From QHXN01 sp963785125 (GTDB taxonomy: Bacteria > Acidobacteriota > Blastocatellia > Pyrinomonadales > Pyrinomonadaceae), in the NCBI GenBank assembly GCA_963785125.1, contig CAWATU010000008.1, forward strand, positions 558,001 to 622,000: a DNA stretch of 64,000 nt, read 5' to 3'. The notes beneath the pieces are model-generated. The model did not search any database. It saw only the letters and a list, made by a program, of their open reading frames with translations, and was not told the origin of the DNA. Shown piece by piece: positions 35,312 through 44,587 of this stretch (position 1 is its first letter; every line of letters starts with the position of its first letter). Both the position numbers and the translations under genes were made by a program.

Positions 35312-38300
35312 CTACTCCTCTTCCTCTTCGTCGTGGCTCTTCTCGCCGCCGAGCCCCGACTTGCTCGTGCCGAAGAGGTCGAAGAGGTTCGAGAGCTTCG
35401 AGGAGATGGAGAAGTAGAAGCCGCGGCGCGCAGGGCTCAGGCCGAGGCCGCCCGGCTCCGACGCGCCCGTCCAGTTGTAGCCGCCGCCGAGCCGCAGGTC
35501 GGGCATCACCCAGAAGCCCAGCTCGGAGCCGAACGAGGCGCGCGCCGTCCCAGACGCGGGCTGCGCCAGCCAGCGCGCCTCGCCGGCCACGTCCAGGTAG
35601 CGACCCAGACGGTAGACGGCGCGACCCTGCGTCATGTATGTGAGCGTCGAGACGCGCCCGAACCCGACCGACTCCGTGTCGCCGAACTTCAGAGCGAAGC
35701 GGCCGTAGAGTTCGACGTTGCGCGACGCCTGATAGAAGCCGTCGGTCGAGAGCGTATCCGAACGGTCGCGCGTCTCGCCCTGTCCGGCGCCGTTCTCCTG
35801 CGCGAGGTCGCGGCGCGTGTAGCTGAAGAGCAGTCCCATCGAGTCGCGGTGCAACGGCCGCCACGCGAGCGCGCCCGTCGCCGCCATCGCCGAGCCCTTG
35901 CGCCCCTGAAAGTCCGTGCGCGAGAGCTGGAAGCGCCCGAGCGAAGTCACGTTGTCGCCGAGGCGGCCCGCCGCGCCGAACGTGAGCACGCTGCCGACGC
36001 CGCCGCGGTCGCGCATCTCGTAACGGCCCGTCGTGCGGAAGTCTTCGCGCGGCGCCCACGCGAAGCCGAGGTGGCCGGCGTTGAAGCTCTCGCCCGCACC
36101 CGCGATGTGGAAGCCGCGCTCGTAGCCGAGGTCGAGCGCGAACTGCTTGCTGACGGGCAGGCGGTTCGTCAGGCCGATGACGGCGAAGCTGTCCGTGCCG
36201 TTGATGCCGTTCTCAAGCTGATAGCGCGTGTTGAGGCTCCCCACCCGGCCGAGCTTCGTCTCGACGCCGATGGCCGTCTCGTTGCGCGCGGCCGTCGAAG
36301 CGAAGCCCGTTCCCGCCACGTCGCCGATGGGCGTGATGGGCGCCGAAGACATGCGCTGCGTCATGAAGAGCTTCGTGTATTGGTTCCACTGATACGTCGC
36401 GGCGAGCGTCGTCTGGTTCGGGTAGGTCGGGTCGGCCTCGCCCAAATTCTGCTCGCGCTTGGCGGAGAGCTGGAGCTTGTCGGTCGCCCTGTACTCGGCG
36501 CCGACCGAGACGAGATTAGAGTCGGTTTCGCGCCCCGTCAAATCGTCCTTGAGATGACGGAAGTCGTAAGAGAATTGCGCGCGCAGGCGCTCGCCGAACT
36601 GCTGCGTCCAGACGAGCGAGGCGGTCTGGCGGCTGTTGTCTACGTTCTCGGTCTTGTTACGCTCGTCCGTGAAGGCGAGCTGCGCGCGCGCCGACTTCGT
36701 GACGCGCATGTCCACCGAGAGGTCTGCGCGCTGCGAACCCGGCGTGACGGTCTGGCCGAAGGGATTGAGGAAGCCCTCGTCGGCGCGCGCGAACGAAGCG
36801 CGCACGGTCGTCTCGCGCCACGCGAGCGGCTGCTCCAACTCGACGCGGTAAGCGTTGCCGTCGTGGCGGTCGTCTGCCGTGTTGCCGAAGAAGACGTTGC
36901 CGCCCCCAACCGCGCGGCCGCGCGAGGTGGCCCACTCGGCGCGCACGCGCCCGTTGTGCGGAAGAGTCTTCTCAACGTCGAGGCCACCGAGGACGAACGA
37001 GCCGAAGTCGCCCTGCCTCTGGTCAACTAATGAGAGACCGAGCTTCAGACCGAGCCCTTCAAAGTTCTTGTAAGCGCGCCCGGTGTAGACGGCCTGCGAC
37101 ATCCCTCCGGCCGCGTACTCGTAGGTGGCGACGACCTGCACGAGGTTGAAAGAGAAGTCGAAGGTCGAGATGGGCCGCAGGAAGAAGACCTCGCCCGTCG
37201 CCGCGTCGAGGTTGTAATCGACCGAGCGGATGAGCGCCTCGCGCGAGAGAATCGTCTCGGGGTTGCGGCGGTCGCGCACCTCGATGACGAGCGACTCGGA
37301 GCCGGGCAGAATCTCCGCGTGCGACAGCCGCGCGAAGCCGAGCGCGCCGCCGGGGAACACGTCGCGCGCGAACGCCGTGTCGGGGCGCGCGCCCGTCAGA
37401 GAGATGTAGTCGCCCTTCGCGTTCTCAAGGTGAACCTTGACGCCCGTCAGCCGACGCGTGTAGGAGGCGAGCCCCGAGTTGCGATTCTCAGACTCGAAGT
37501 CGCCGAAGAGGAAGTAGGAGCGGCCGCGGTCGAGCCGCAGGTAGAGCTTCGAGTTGGTCTGCGCGTCCTCGAAGCGCGTCGAGGAGTCGCCGAAGAGCGG
37601 GTAGGCGCGGTCGAGCGGGTCGAACTGGAAGAGGCGGTCTCTTCCGCCCGTGCGGTTGATGGGCCGGTTGCTGTCGTAAGCGAGCGTCAGGAGGTTCTTC
37701 GCACTGAGGAACTGCCCGCGGTAGAAGAAGGCGAGGCGGCTGCGCACAGACGCCTCCGACTCGGCGCCGGAGAGTTCGGGCGCCGCCGCGCCGAAGGTCA
37801 TCTCGCCGAGGCCGACGAGGATGGAAGAGCGAACTTCGGGCGTGATGCGTATTTCGCGTTCGGCCTTGACGGCGCCGGTCGTCGCGCGTATCTCGGCCGA
37901 GCCGGGCGCGTTGTCCGCGAGGAACACGGCGCGACCCTCGCCGCCGACGAGCGGGACGATCTGCTCGCTCGACGACGCGTCACCGCTTCCTTCCGGCACG
38001 TCAACCTCCGGCTGGTTCAGAGAGCCGACGCGGGTGCGAACGTCGTTCTGCTTGAGCGCGGCCTCGGCCGCCTTCTCCACCGTCTTATGGTTGCGGCTTC
38101 CGTCAGCGTTAACTTCATCGACGCGCAGCAGGCGCCCCGCGGAGACGGCGATGGCGACCGAGCCGTCGGCCGCGGGGTGGCCCCACTGGTCGAAGGCGCG
38201 CACGCGCACCGTGGTCGAGTCGCGGCCGCCGGCTGAAAGCTCTGCCTTCTCGGGCACGATCTCAAGGCGCTTCGCGGGGCCGCGGCCGTAAGCCGTCAAC

Positions 38301-40990
38301 TCGACCGTCTTGCCCGCCTGCCCCTCGGGGCCGACGGCCGTGACGCGGATGCGGTTCGGGCCGGGCTGCACGCCGAGGCCGACGAAGATGAAAGTGGCGA
38401 GGTCGTTCCTGCGGTCGATGCGGCTCTCGCCGATCTTCGAATCAGGGACGCGCTGCCCGCCGACCTCGACCATAACCTTCCAAGCGGCGTTGGTGCGCGC
38501 CTCTATCTCAAGCGCGGCGCCGGCCACGGCCTCGTCCGGCTTCGGCGAGAGCACGCGCACTTCACCGGGCGCGACCGGCTCCAGAGTCTCCTCGGTCGTC
38601 ATCTCGTACGTGCCCGACGCGCGCGGCGCAGCCGGCTTCGCTTCCGCCGAGCTGAAGAGTGAGCCGACGAGCGGCGACTTCGAGTTGGAGGCGCTCGGAG
38701 CCAGACTATTTTTTAACGCAGGGTTCGCGGAGGACTCGGAGGACGTGGAGGGCGCGGAGTCGGAGTCGGGCGCGCGCAGTCCGTAGTTCTGTCGCAGCAG
38801 CGCACCGCCGCCGAGCGGTGTGCGCAGGAGACGCGTCCAGCTCCGCTCGTCGCGGCGGCCGGTCTCGACCAGTGTGTAGCCGGGCGGCAGCGTGACGGGG
38901 TCGAGCGAGAGCACCTGCGCGCCCTCGTTGACGACGGGGAAGTTGTAGAGCCCCTCGGAGTCGGTGATGACCGACTGGCCGTTGTTCAGGTAGAGGCGCA
39001 CGCCGGGCACGCCGCGCTCGTCCTTGTCGAACTGGCCGTTTAAGTTCGCGTCGGCGTAGATGCGGCCGAGCAGCACCTGCTGCGAGGAGAAGAGACCGCG
39101 GCGGACGCGCACACTCGCGCGGGCCCGGGGGGTGGACACACGCTCTCCGTTCGAGAGCGTCCCCGCCGCGGAAGCCGTGTTGAACTGTTCGCCCTCGCGC
39201 GCGTTGGCGCCGACGCGCAGGCGGTAGACGAGCGCGACGCGCCCGCCGGCATCTATCCGACCCACGCGGAAGACGAGGGTGTTCTCGGCAGCCGTCTCGG
39301 GCTCGATGCTGCGCGCGGGCGCGGGCGGGTTCTCTAAGAGCGCCGTGCCTTCGGCGTAGTGGAACGACTGCGGAAGCTGGTCGCGCACCTCGACGTTGTC
39401 GAGCGCCACGGGCGTCGCGTTGCGCAGCTCCACGCGGTAGGTGACGGTGTCGCCGACCTCGACCGAAGGCCGGTCGGCGCTCTTCGTAATCTCCAGCGAG
39501 GAGTTCTCGAACATCGGCACGTTGAGCGCGTAGGCCGCGAGACGCGGGATGTCAACCTGTTCCTCGGTCAGCTCAAAGCTGCCGGCCTGCGCGACGGGCA
39601 GACCGTCGAGCGCGCGCACGGCGAGCGTGAAGAGGCCCGAGCCGTCGGGCACAATCGTCGTCTCGATGAGGCGCGAGCGGTAACCGGGCGCCGTCACGTT
39701 GAGGAAGTAACGCGCGGGGCTGCCCGGGGCGCCGAGCTGCGCGTTCGCAAGCAGGAAGCTCCAGCGACCGCCACCGTCGGCCCCGAACGGGTTTGCGTTC
39801 TCGTTGTTCGGGTCGATACCGGCGCCCGAGCCCGCGTTGAGCGAAACCAGGGTCCCGCTCGTCGTATCGGCGACGAGCGAGACCCGCGCGCCGGGGACGG
39901 GAGTACCCGCGGTGCGACCTTGATAGACAACGCCGAACGGGCTGGCGACGACCGTGGCCGAAGTGCTCGCGACGGAGGGCGCGTTGTCGGCCCCGACGGA
40001 CGCCGTGTTGACGACGCCCGAGCCGTGCGCCAATCCCGGCGCGACGCGGGCCTGGAACGAAACTTCCAGCACATCGCCGATGGCGAACTGCGCGACGCGC
40101 ACCTCGATGCGGCGGCCGACGATTGCGCCCTCGTCGCCGTCCTCGGCATCCGTCAGCGCGCGGGCGCCGAGGCGGAGCGTGCCGTTGACGTAGTCGAGCC
40201 CGGCGGGCAGCTCGTCGCGCAGCACGACGTTGCGCGCGAGCGTGTCTCCGCTGTTGCGGAAGGTGATGGTGTAGTTGAGCACCTGCCCCGGCGAGGTCGT
40301 GACGTTCTTCTTACCCTCGACGAGCTTGACGGGCGGGAGGCTCGGGTCGGCCGGGTCGGTCAGGCTCGCGCCTTTGCCGTAGGCGTTGACGATGGTGCCC
40401 GCGTCCTGCGCGCCCGCGTTCAGGGCGTCGGCGACGGAGGAGCGTGCGACGATGCGGATGGTGAACTGCTCGCCCAGACGACCCGCTCCGACATCCACGA
40501 CGGCAAGCACCCCGACACACTGACCGCGCGAGAGCCTGGGGCTCATCGTCGAGTCGAGCGTAACGGGGCGGTCTGCGGGGTCGAGCGTGCCCGAGCCGTC
40601 CACGTCGAAGTGGAGCGAGACGAGCGCGGCCGGGGCCGAGACTTCGGCAGAATTTATCGTGTAGAGGTCGGGCGTGTTGCCCGTGTTGCAGACGCGGAAG
40701 AGGCGCGTGACGCGCTCGTTCGGCCCGACGCTGGCCGAGGGTTCGGTCTCGTCGGGGGTGACGGTGACGGCCGCGACGGTCGAGACCGTGACGGAGACGG
40801 TCGGCGAGACGGTCAGGAACTCCTCTCCGGTCTCGTCGGCGTAGGTCGCCTCGGCGCGGTTGGAAATAACGACGCCCGCCTCCACACCCCCCTCGCGCGC
40901 GGCCGCACCCGGCGCGCCGGCCGCGAGAGCGGCTACGACGAGCAGGAGCGCGAGAGCGCGGAGGAGGATGTGGGGGCGGGCGTTAATCAT
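35312..40990 (-). CDS. Giant DUF11/Ig protein fused to an outer-membrane beta-barrel (1892 aa)
   Basis: Signal peptide, then an N-terminal module VISNRAEATYADET (like ISNQASATYSDGT of the neighbouring 704-aa protein). Next come DUF11-type modules (about 220-340, 480-620), an SdrD B-like module GRIYADANLNGQFDKDERG (about 640-720), a Ser-rich linker (about 740-785), Ig-like modules (about 850-1050), and from about 1060 a run of amphipathic strands (VGLGEMTFGAAA, SKLYLRLDRGRSYFLFGDFE, FAFxLGYERGF-like) of about 800 residues: a beta-barrel. It ends in a strand FYFSISSKLSNLFDLF and a DEEEEE tail. One chain thus holds both exposed modules and an OM anchor or pore. Confidence 0.82.
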   Translation of the reverse strand: MINARPHILLRALALLLVVAALAAGAPGAAAREGGVEAGVVISNRAEATYADETGEEFLTVSPTVSVTVSTVAAVTVTPDETEPSASVGPNERVTRLFRVCNTGNTPDLYTINSAEVSAPAALVSLHFDVDGSGTLDPADRPVTLDSTMSPRLSRGQCVGVLAVVDVGAGRLGEQFTIRIVARSSVADALNAGAQDAGTIVNAYGKGASLTDPADPSLPPVKLVEGKKNVTTSPGQVLNYTITFRNSGDTLARNVVLRDELPAGLDYVNGTLRLGARALTDAEDGDEGAIVGRRIEVRVAQFAIGDVLEVSFQARVAPGLAHGSGVVNTASVGADNAPSVASTSATVVASPFGVVYQGRTAGTPVPGARVSLVADTTSGTLVSLNAGSGAGIDPNNENANPFGADGGGRWSFLLANAQLGAPGSPARYFLNVTAPGYRSRLIETTIVPDGSGLFTLAVRALDGLPVAQAGSFELTEEQVDIPRLAAYALNVPMFENSSLEITKSADRPSVEVGDTVTYRVELRNATPVALDNVEVRDQLPQSFHYAEGTALLENPPAPARSIEPETAAENTLVFRVGRIDAGGRVALVYRLRVGANAREGEQFNTASAAGTLSNGERVSTPRARASVRVRRGLFSSQQVLLGRIYADANLNGQFDKDERGVPGVRLYLNNGQSVITDSEGLYNFPVVNEGAQVLSLDPVTLPPGYTLVETGRRDERSWTRLLRTPLGGGALLRQNYGLRAPDSDSAPSTSSESSANPALKNSLAPSASNSKSPLVGSLFSSAEAKPAAPRASGTYEMTTEETLEPVAPGEVRVLSPKPDEAVAGAALEIEARTNAAWKVMVEVGGQRVPDSKIGESRIDRRNDLATFIFVGLGVQPGPNRIRVTAVGPEGQAGKTVELTAYGRGPAKRLEIVPEKAELSAGGRDSTTVRVRAFDQWGHPAADGSVAIAVSAGRLLRVDEVNADGSRNHKTVEKAAEAALKQNDVRTRVGSLNQPEVDVPEGSGDASSSEQIVPLVGGEGRAVFLADNAPGSAEIRATTGAVKAEREIRITPEVRSSILVGLGEMTFGAAAPELSGAESEASVRSRLAFFYRGQFLSAKNLLTLAYDSNRPINRTGGRDRLFQFDPLDRAYPLFGDSSTRFEDAQTNSKLYLRLDRGRSYFLFGDFESENRNSGLASYTRRLTGVKVHLENAKGDYISLTGARPDTAFARDVFPGGALGFARLSHAEILPGSESLVIEVRDRRNPETILSREALIRSVDYNLDAATGEVFFLRPISTFDFSFNLVQVVATYEYAAGGMSQAVYTGRAYKNFEGLGLKLGLSLVDQRQGDFGSFVLGGLDVEKTLPHNGRVRAEWATSRGRAVGGGNVFFGNTADDRHDGNAYRVELEQPLAWRETTVRASFARADEGFLNPFGQTVTPGSQRADLSVDMRVTKSARAQLAFTDERNKTENVDNSRQTASLVWTQQFGERLRAQFSYDFRHLKDDLTGRETDSNLVSVGAEYRATDKLQLSAKREQNLGEADPTYPNQTTLAATYQWNQYTKLFMTQRMSSAPITPIGDVAGTGFASTAARNETAIGVETKLGRVGSLNTRYQLENGINGTDSFAVIGLTNRLPVSKQFALDLGYERGFHIAGAGESFNAGHLGFAWAPREDFRTTGRYEMRDRGGVGSVLTFGAAGRLGDNVTSLGRFQLSRTDFQGRKGSAMAATGALAWRPLHRDSMGLLFSYTRRDLAQENGAGQGETRDRSDTLSTDGFYQASRNVELYGRFALKFGDTESVGFGRVSTLTYMTQGRAVYRLGRYLDVAGEARWLAQPASGTARASFGSELGFWVMPDLRLGGGYNWTGASEPGGLGLSPARRGFYFSISSKLSNLFDLFGTSKSGLGGEKSHDEEEEE

Positions 40991-41019
40991 CGGAGAAGAC
41001 CTTAACGCTGTAGCTGGAG

Positions 41020-41098
41020 GTTAGAGGTCAGAGGCTAGCGTCAGGGGTTAGAGTCGGGCTTGTTAACCTCTCTCCTCTAACCTCTGACCTCTATCCCT
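41020..41098. repeat. TAGAGGT-unit inverted repeat
   Basis: Left arm GGTTAGAGGTCAGAGGCTAG then GGGTTAGAG, right arm CTCTAACCTCTGACCTCT. Lies between the 704-aa and 1892-aa genes, both minus. May limit read-through into the giant gene. Confidence 0.7.
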
Positions 41099-43213
41099 TT
41101 AGTTGATCCGGCGGCGGAAGACGAACGTCCGCGAGACGCCGGGGCTGACCGTGCCGGCCGCGTCCCTGAGGAACGTGGTCGCCGCGGTAACGGCACCGTT
41201 GGTGTTGCCGTCGGTGATGGTGCCGCCGTTGGAGTCGGACGGCGCAGGGGTCGTCAACTGCGTGGTGGTCGCCGCCCAGTTGTTGGGTGCGGCCGCCCCG
41301 TTCTCGCTGATGACGACGCTCGACGCGACGAGGTCAACGCAACCCGCGCCGCCGCCGCCGACCGAGATGTTCGAGTACGTGATCGTGTACTCGATGTCCG
41401 CGCCGGGGACGGGGTCGGAGGCTCCGCCCACGCCCGTCGAGTTGAAGACCAGCGCCGACTTCACGAGCCTCAGGAAGCCCGTGTAGTAGTTGTCGCGCGT
41501 GTCGTTCGACGACGCGGGCGTCGTGCCCGAGGTCGCGCGCACGGTCACGCCGAAGCCGCCCGCCTGCAAGACGGTCGTGCCCGCGGGCGCCGTGACGCGC
41601 ACTATGACGTTGGCCGAAGCGCCGAAGGCCACGGCGAGCGTCGTGCTGCCGCCGCCCGAGAGCGTGGTGAACGACGTGCCGCCGTTCGTGCTCATCTGGA
41701 CCGTGAAGCCCGCGGGCACCGTCGGCGCCGTGAAGGTGAACGTGTCGTTGGCGTTGCCCGTGTTCTGCACCGTGTTGGTGAAGTCAACGGTCGTGGCCGC
41801 GGCGAGCGTGCTCAGGTGCGACAGCCCGGCGATGGCTGCGGGGGCCACCGACTTGTTGGTGTAGTCGTCGTTGTTGTTGGTCGGGCCGACCGCGGCGGGC
41901 GCCCCCGAGGGCCCGAGCAGAACGTTGCCGACCTGCGTGAGCAGCGTCGGGAGCTGGAAGCCCTGCGTCGCGCTCAAGGGGTCGACGCTGAAGCGCGGCT
42001 CGTTGAAGTCGGCGTTGCCGTCGCCCTTGTTGGTGACCGCGTCGCCCGACTGGTCGGTGATCGAGGCGTTGACGTTGTTGCGGCCGAACGCGTCGCCGAT
42101 CTCGTAGAGCGGCAGGCTCGCGTTGATGCCCGTGTTGACCGTCACGACCATCTGCATGTTCGCGACGGAGGCCCCGGTCGCGAGCGACGCGCCGACGTTG
42201 TAGGCGATGCGCGTCACGGTGCCCGGGGGCGGCGCGACGGTCGTCCACGTGGCGCCCGTCACGGGGTCGGTCGTCAGGGCCGAGGTCGAGTAGAGGACGG
42301 TCACGCCCGCGGGCGGCGTCACCGACGCGAAGGTGGTGCGGCTGGGGACGGGCGCGATGACGAAGACGCCCGTCTGCGAGCCGGCCGGCGCGTTCGTCAG
42401 CGTGCGCGACGAGACGGTGCGCGCGCCCACGTTGTCGAGCGACCACGTGTAGGTGACGTTCGAGCCGAGCGCGACGGGGCCGGCCGGGGCCGAAAGGTTC
42501 AGGCGGAGCTGCGCGTCGTTCTCGACCGAGGTCGTGATGCTGCCGACGGCCTCACTCTCGCTGCCCGTCAGCGTGACGCTGGGCGGCACCGACGTGCGGA
42601 CTTCCGCCGCCGACCCGTTCGAGGCGACGTTATCGCCCGACGCGTCGCCGAGCGTGACGCTGATATTGGAGCCCGCCGCCGCGCCGGCGTTTACGGTCAC
42701 GCGCACGACGACCTGGAAGGAGGCGTTGCGCGCAAGGTACGGCGAGCCGGGGTAGACGACCGGAGCGCCGTTGCCGAGGATGTCGGTGTCGCCGGCGCCG
42801 AGGCCGTTGCCGGTCACGTCGATGACGGCCTGCGTGACGGTGATGGGGCCGCTCGTGACGATGCCTGCGCCGAGCGCGGGGAAGCGCACCTGCGTCGGGA
42901 AGTTGCCCGAGTTGGTGACGGTGAACGTGAAGTCCACGCTCGTCTGGCCCGCGACGACCGTCGGCACCGAGCCGCCGTCGGGCGTGATGACGAGGCCCGC
43001 GACGTTGGCGACCGTGACGGTCACGGTGTTCGAGTTGACCGAGTAGCTGTTGGTGCCGTCGGAGTAGGTGGCCGACGCCTGGTTCGAGATGGTCGTGCCG
43101 CCCGAGGTGGCCTGGCCCAGCGCGGGCGCGGCCATCAGGCACAGCGCGGCGAGGGCCAGCAGCACACCGGGGAGTGCGCGCAGGCGTGTGGGGGATGTGT
43201 TTCTCGTTTTCAT
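41099..43213 (-). CDS. Secreted DUF11-type repeat protein (704 aa)
   Basis: Signal peptide RALPGVLLALAALCLMAAPALG. The N-terminal module ISNQASATYSDGT...VTVTVANVAGLVITPDGG resembles the start of the 1892-aa neighbour, so the two look paralogous at their N-termini. Several Ig-like beta modules follow (LNLSAPAGPVALGSNVTYTW, VDFTNTVQNTGNANDTFTF, PVPGADIEYTITYSNI). No barrel and no anchor; ends GVSRTFVFRRRIN. AAGGAA lies before the ATG. Probably exposed at the surface and perhaps held by the barrel protein. Confidence 0.82.
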   Translation of the reverse strand: MKTRNTSPTRLRALPGVLLALAALCLMAAPALGQATSGGTTISNQASATYSDGTNSYSVNSNTVTVTVANVAGLVITPDGGSVPTVVAGQTSVDFTFTVTNSGNFPTQVRFPALGAGIVTSGPITVTQAVIDVTGNGLGAGDTDILGNGAPVVYPGSPYLARNASFQVVVRVTVNAGAAAGSNISVTLGDASGDNVASNGSAAEVRTSVPPSVTLTGSESEAVGSITTSVENDAQLRLNLSAPAGPVALGSNVTYTWSLDNVGARTVSSRTLTNAPAGSQTGVFVIAPVPSRTTFASVTPPAGVTVLYSTSALTTDPVTGATWTTVAPPPGTVTRIAYNVGASLATGASVANMQMVVTVNTGINASLPLYEIGDAFGRNNVNASITDQSGDAVTNKGDGNADFNEPRFSVDPLSATQGFQLPTLLTQVGNVLLGPSGAPAAVGPTNNNDDYTNKSVAPAAIAGLSHLSTLAAATTVDFTNTVQNTGNANDTFTFTAPTVPAGFTVQMSTNGGTSFTTLSGGGSTTLAVAFGASANVIVRVTAPAGTTVLQAGGFGVTVRATSGTTPASSNDTRDNYYTGFLRLVKSALVFNSTGVGGASDPVPGADIEYTITYSNISVGGGGAGCVDLVASSVVISENGAAAPNNWAATTTQLTTPAPSDSNGGTITDGNTNGAVTAATTFLRDAAGTVSPGVSRTFVFRRRIN

Positions 43214-43330
43214 CTTCGTTGGTTCCTTCCGGTGGTCGGTGGGGGTTTCAGGCGGCCGCGCTTAGGTAAGTGCCGGAGAGGGCTTTCTAGTCCTTCCGGC
43301 CATGCGCTAAGGCCGCGCGGGTCCCTCTGG

Positions 43331-43852
43331 TCACTTGACGCGCACCTTGTATGAGGCCGACAGCTTGCCGCCGGGGGCGAACGCGTCCGACCACTCGTAG
43401 CGCACCTCCGTGTACATCGAGACGGGGGCGGGCACCCTCTTCATGGTGCCGTCCGCCTGCCGCTCCTCGACCACGGGCTGCGTCGAGAAGGTCTTGCCGC
43501 CGTCGATGGAGTAGGTGACGTTCGAGCCCGACTCGGCCGCGGCCGAGCCCGCAACGAGGGCGGTGCCTTCGGGGATGTGGCCGATGGCCTTGTAGTCGCG
43601 CGCCGCGCCCGTTCCCTCGTTCGACGAGACGATCTGCCAGTCGAGAATTTCGCCGGGCTTGACGTGCTCGACCTTGTCGAGCGCGAGGCGGGCGCCGCCG
43701 CGCTCGACCGAGCCCGCAAGCTCGACCTTGATCTCGGGCCGCCCCGAAGCGGCCTTGAGCTGCCGCTGCGCGAACGCCGCGCCGCCGACCAGGGCGACGA
43801 CGCAGAGCGCGAGCAGGGGGGCGGCAGCCCTTCTGTTCTTGAGTCTGTTCAT
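43331..43852 (-). CDS. Small secreted DUF11-like protein
   Basis: 173 aa. Signal peptide with core LLALCVVALVGGAAFA. A single DUF11-like unit: KVEHVKPGEILDWQIVSSNEG, ARDYKAIGHIPEGTALVAGSA, then YSIDGGKTFSTQP and a C-terminal strand region (YEWSDAFAPGGKLSASYKV). GGAGGAG lies 5-7 nt before the ATG. First of the surface cluster after the receiver gene. May be a building block or chaperone-like partner of the larger DUF11 proteins. Confidence 0.75.
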   Translation of the reverse strand: MNRLKNRRAAAPLLALCVVALVGGAAFAQRQLKAASGRPEIKVELAGSVERGGARLALDKVEHVKPGEILDWQIVSSNEGTGAARDYKAIGHIPEGTALVAGSAAAESGSNVTYSIDGGKTFSTQPVVEERQADGTMKRVPAPVSMYTEVRYEWSDAFAPGGKLSASYKVRVK

Positions 43853-43971
43853 TGGTTTCTCCTCCGATGATTAGTGGCTTAGGGTTGGGGCGCGAGGCTT
43901 GCGGCGTGTCGTTCGCGAAGCGGGCGCGTATTAAATAGAGAGGTGCGTCAGGGCATGAAGTAGTGAGTCCC

Positions 43972-44349
43972 TCAGGCGGGGTCGGCCATTGCCTCCTGTT
44001 TGAGCGCGCAGGCAACGGCGTACATGAAGTCGCGGACGCGGACGGGGCGCGGCAGCACCGCGGCGAGGCGCGCGTGCGTGTGCACCCGCATGATCTCGGA
44101 AGGCCGGTCGTGGAAGGCAATGAGCGAGGTCGTCGGGGCGATCTCGGCCAACGCGGCGACGGCGCCGCTGCGGCCGAAGCCGGCCATGTCCATCCCGACG
44201 GCGATGAGGTCGAAGTCGCCGCGCGCAGCCGCCCTCAACACGTCCATCGTGTGGCGACAACTTTCGGCCTCGTGGCCGGCCGCGCGCAGCGCCTTCAACA
44301 GGTGCTCGGCCGCCACACGGTCGTCGTCGCAAATCATCACGCGCGCCAT
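43972..44349 (-). CDS. Degenerate CheY-like receiver lacking the phospho-acceptor Asp
   Basis: 125 aa single receiver from MARVMICDDDRV (AAAGGAATC before the ATG; longer frame to 44421 lacks a ribosome site). The acidic pocket is kept (ICDDD, residues 6-10), but the phosphorylation site reads DLIAVGMDMAG, with Gly52 where Asp is expected. The invariant Lys is Arg101 (VLPRPV) and the Thr/Ser switch position is Phe/His (LIAFHD). It cannot take phosphate in the usual way. It lies between an NtrC-type regulator and the DUF11 surface genes, all on one strand, and may act by binding. Confidence 0.78.
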   Translation of the reverse strand: MARVMICDDDRVAAEHLLKALRAAGHEAESCRHTMDVLRAAARGDFDLIAVGMDMAGFGRSGAVAALAEIAPTTSLIAFHDRPSEIMRVHTHARLAAVLPRPVRVRDFMYAVACALKQEAMADPA

Positions 44350-44455
44350 CTCTTTGATTCCTTTGCTCGAATGAAACTTTCGACGGGTCGGGCGCCCAAA
44401 CACACACTTGCCCGCACACAAACCCTTAACAACCCCCGTACCGCGCGACGAGACC

Positions 44456-44587
44456 TTGACACTAAGGGTGTCAAATATTTGACATGTAGGGTTTTACGGC
44501 ACCGACTTGTGCAGGCGGTGAGAGGGCGAAAGAGGGCTTTCTGACAAGTGAGGCTGCAATTCTGTCAGTCGGACTGACGTTTTGTCA
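44456..44587. promoter_or_regulatory. Palindrome cluster upstream of the degenerate receiver gene
   Basis: Four overlapping symmetries: TTGACAC-N5-GTGTCAA (44456-44474), perfect TGTCAAATATTTGACA (44469-44484), CTGACA-N16-TGTCAG (44541-44568) and GTCAGTC-G-GACTGAC (44564-44578), with a TGAC-N5-GTCA pair reaching into the NtrC stop codon (44575-44587). Likely operators for a dimeric regulator, with the neighbouring NtrC-type protein an obvious candidate. I could not find a convincing -24/-12 promoter. Confidence 0.6.

Noticed and set aside
35141..37030. 629-aa plus-strand frame over the barrel fusion gene
   Set aside because: Antisense shadow of the 1892-aa gene; no recognised domain and biased Arg/Ala content.
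41020..41098. Insertion sequence or MITE at the repeat elements
   Set aside because: No target-site duplication or shared terminal sequence between sites; units differ at each locus, so a common mobile origin is not supported by what I can see.
43853..44349. Sigma-54 (-24/-12) promoter for the DUF11 cluster
   Set aside because: Searched both strands upstream of the surface genes for GG-N10-GC in TGGCAC/TTGCA context; the nearest match (CGGCAC...GC near 43270) has the wrong spacing.
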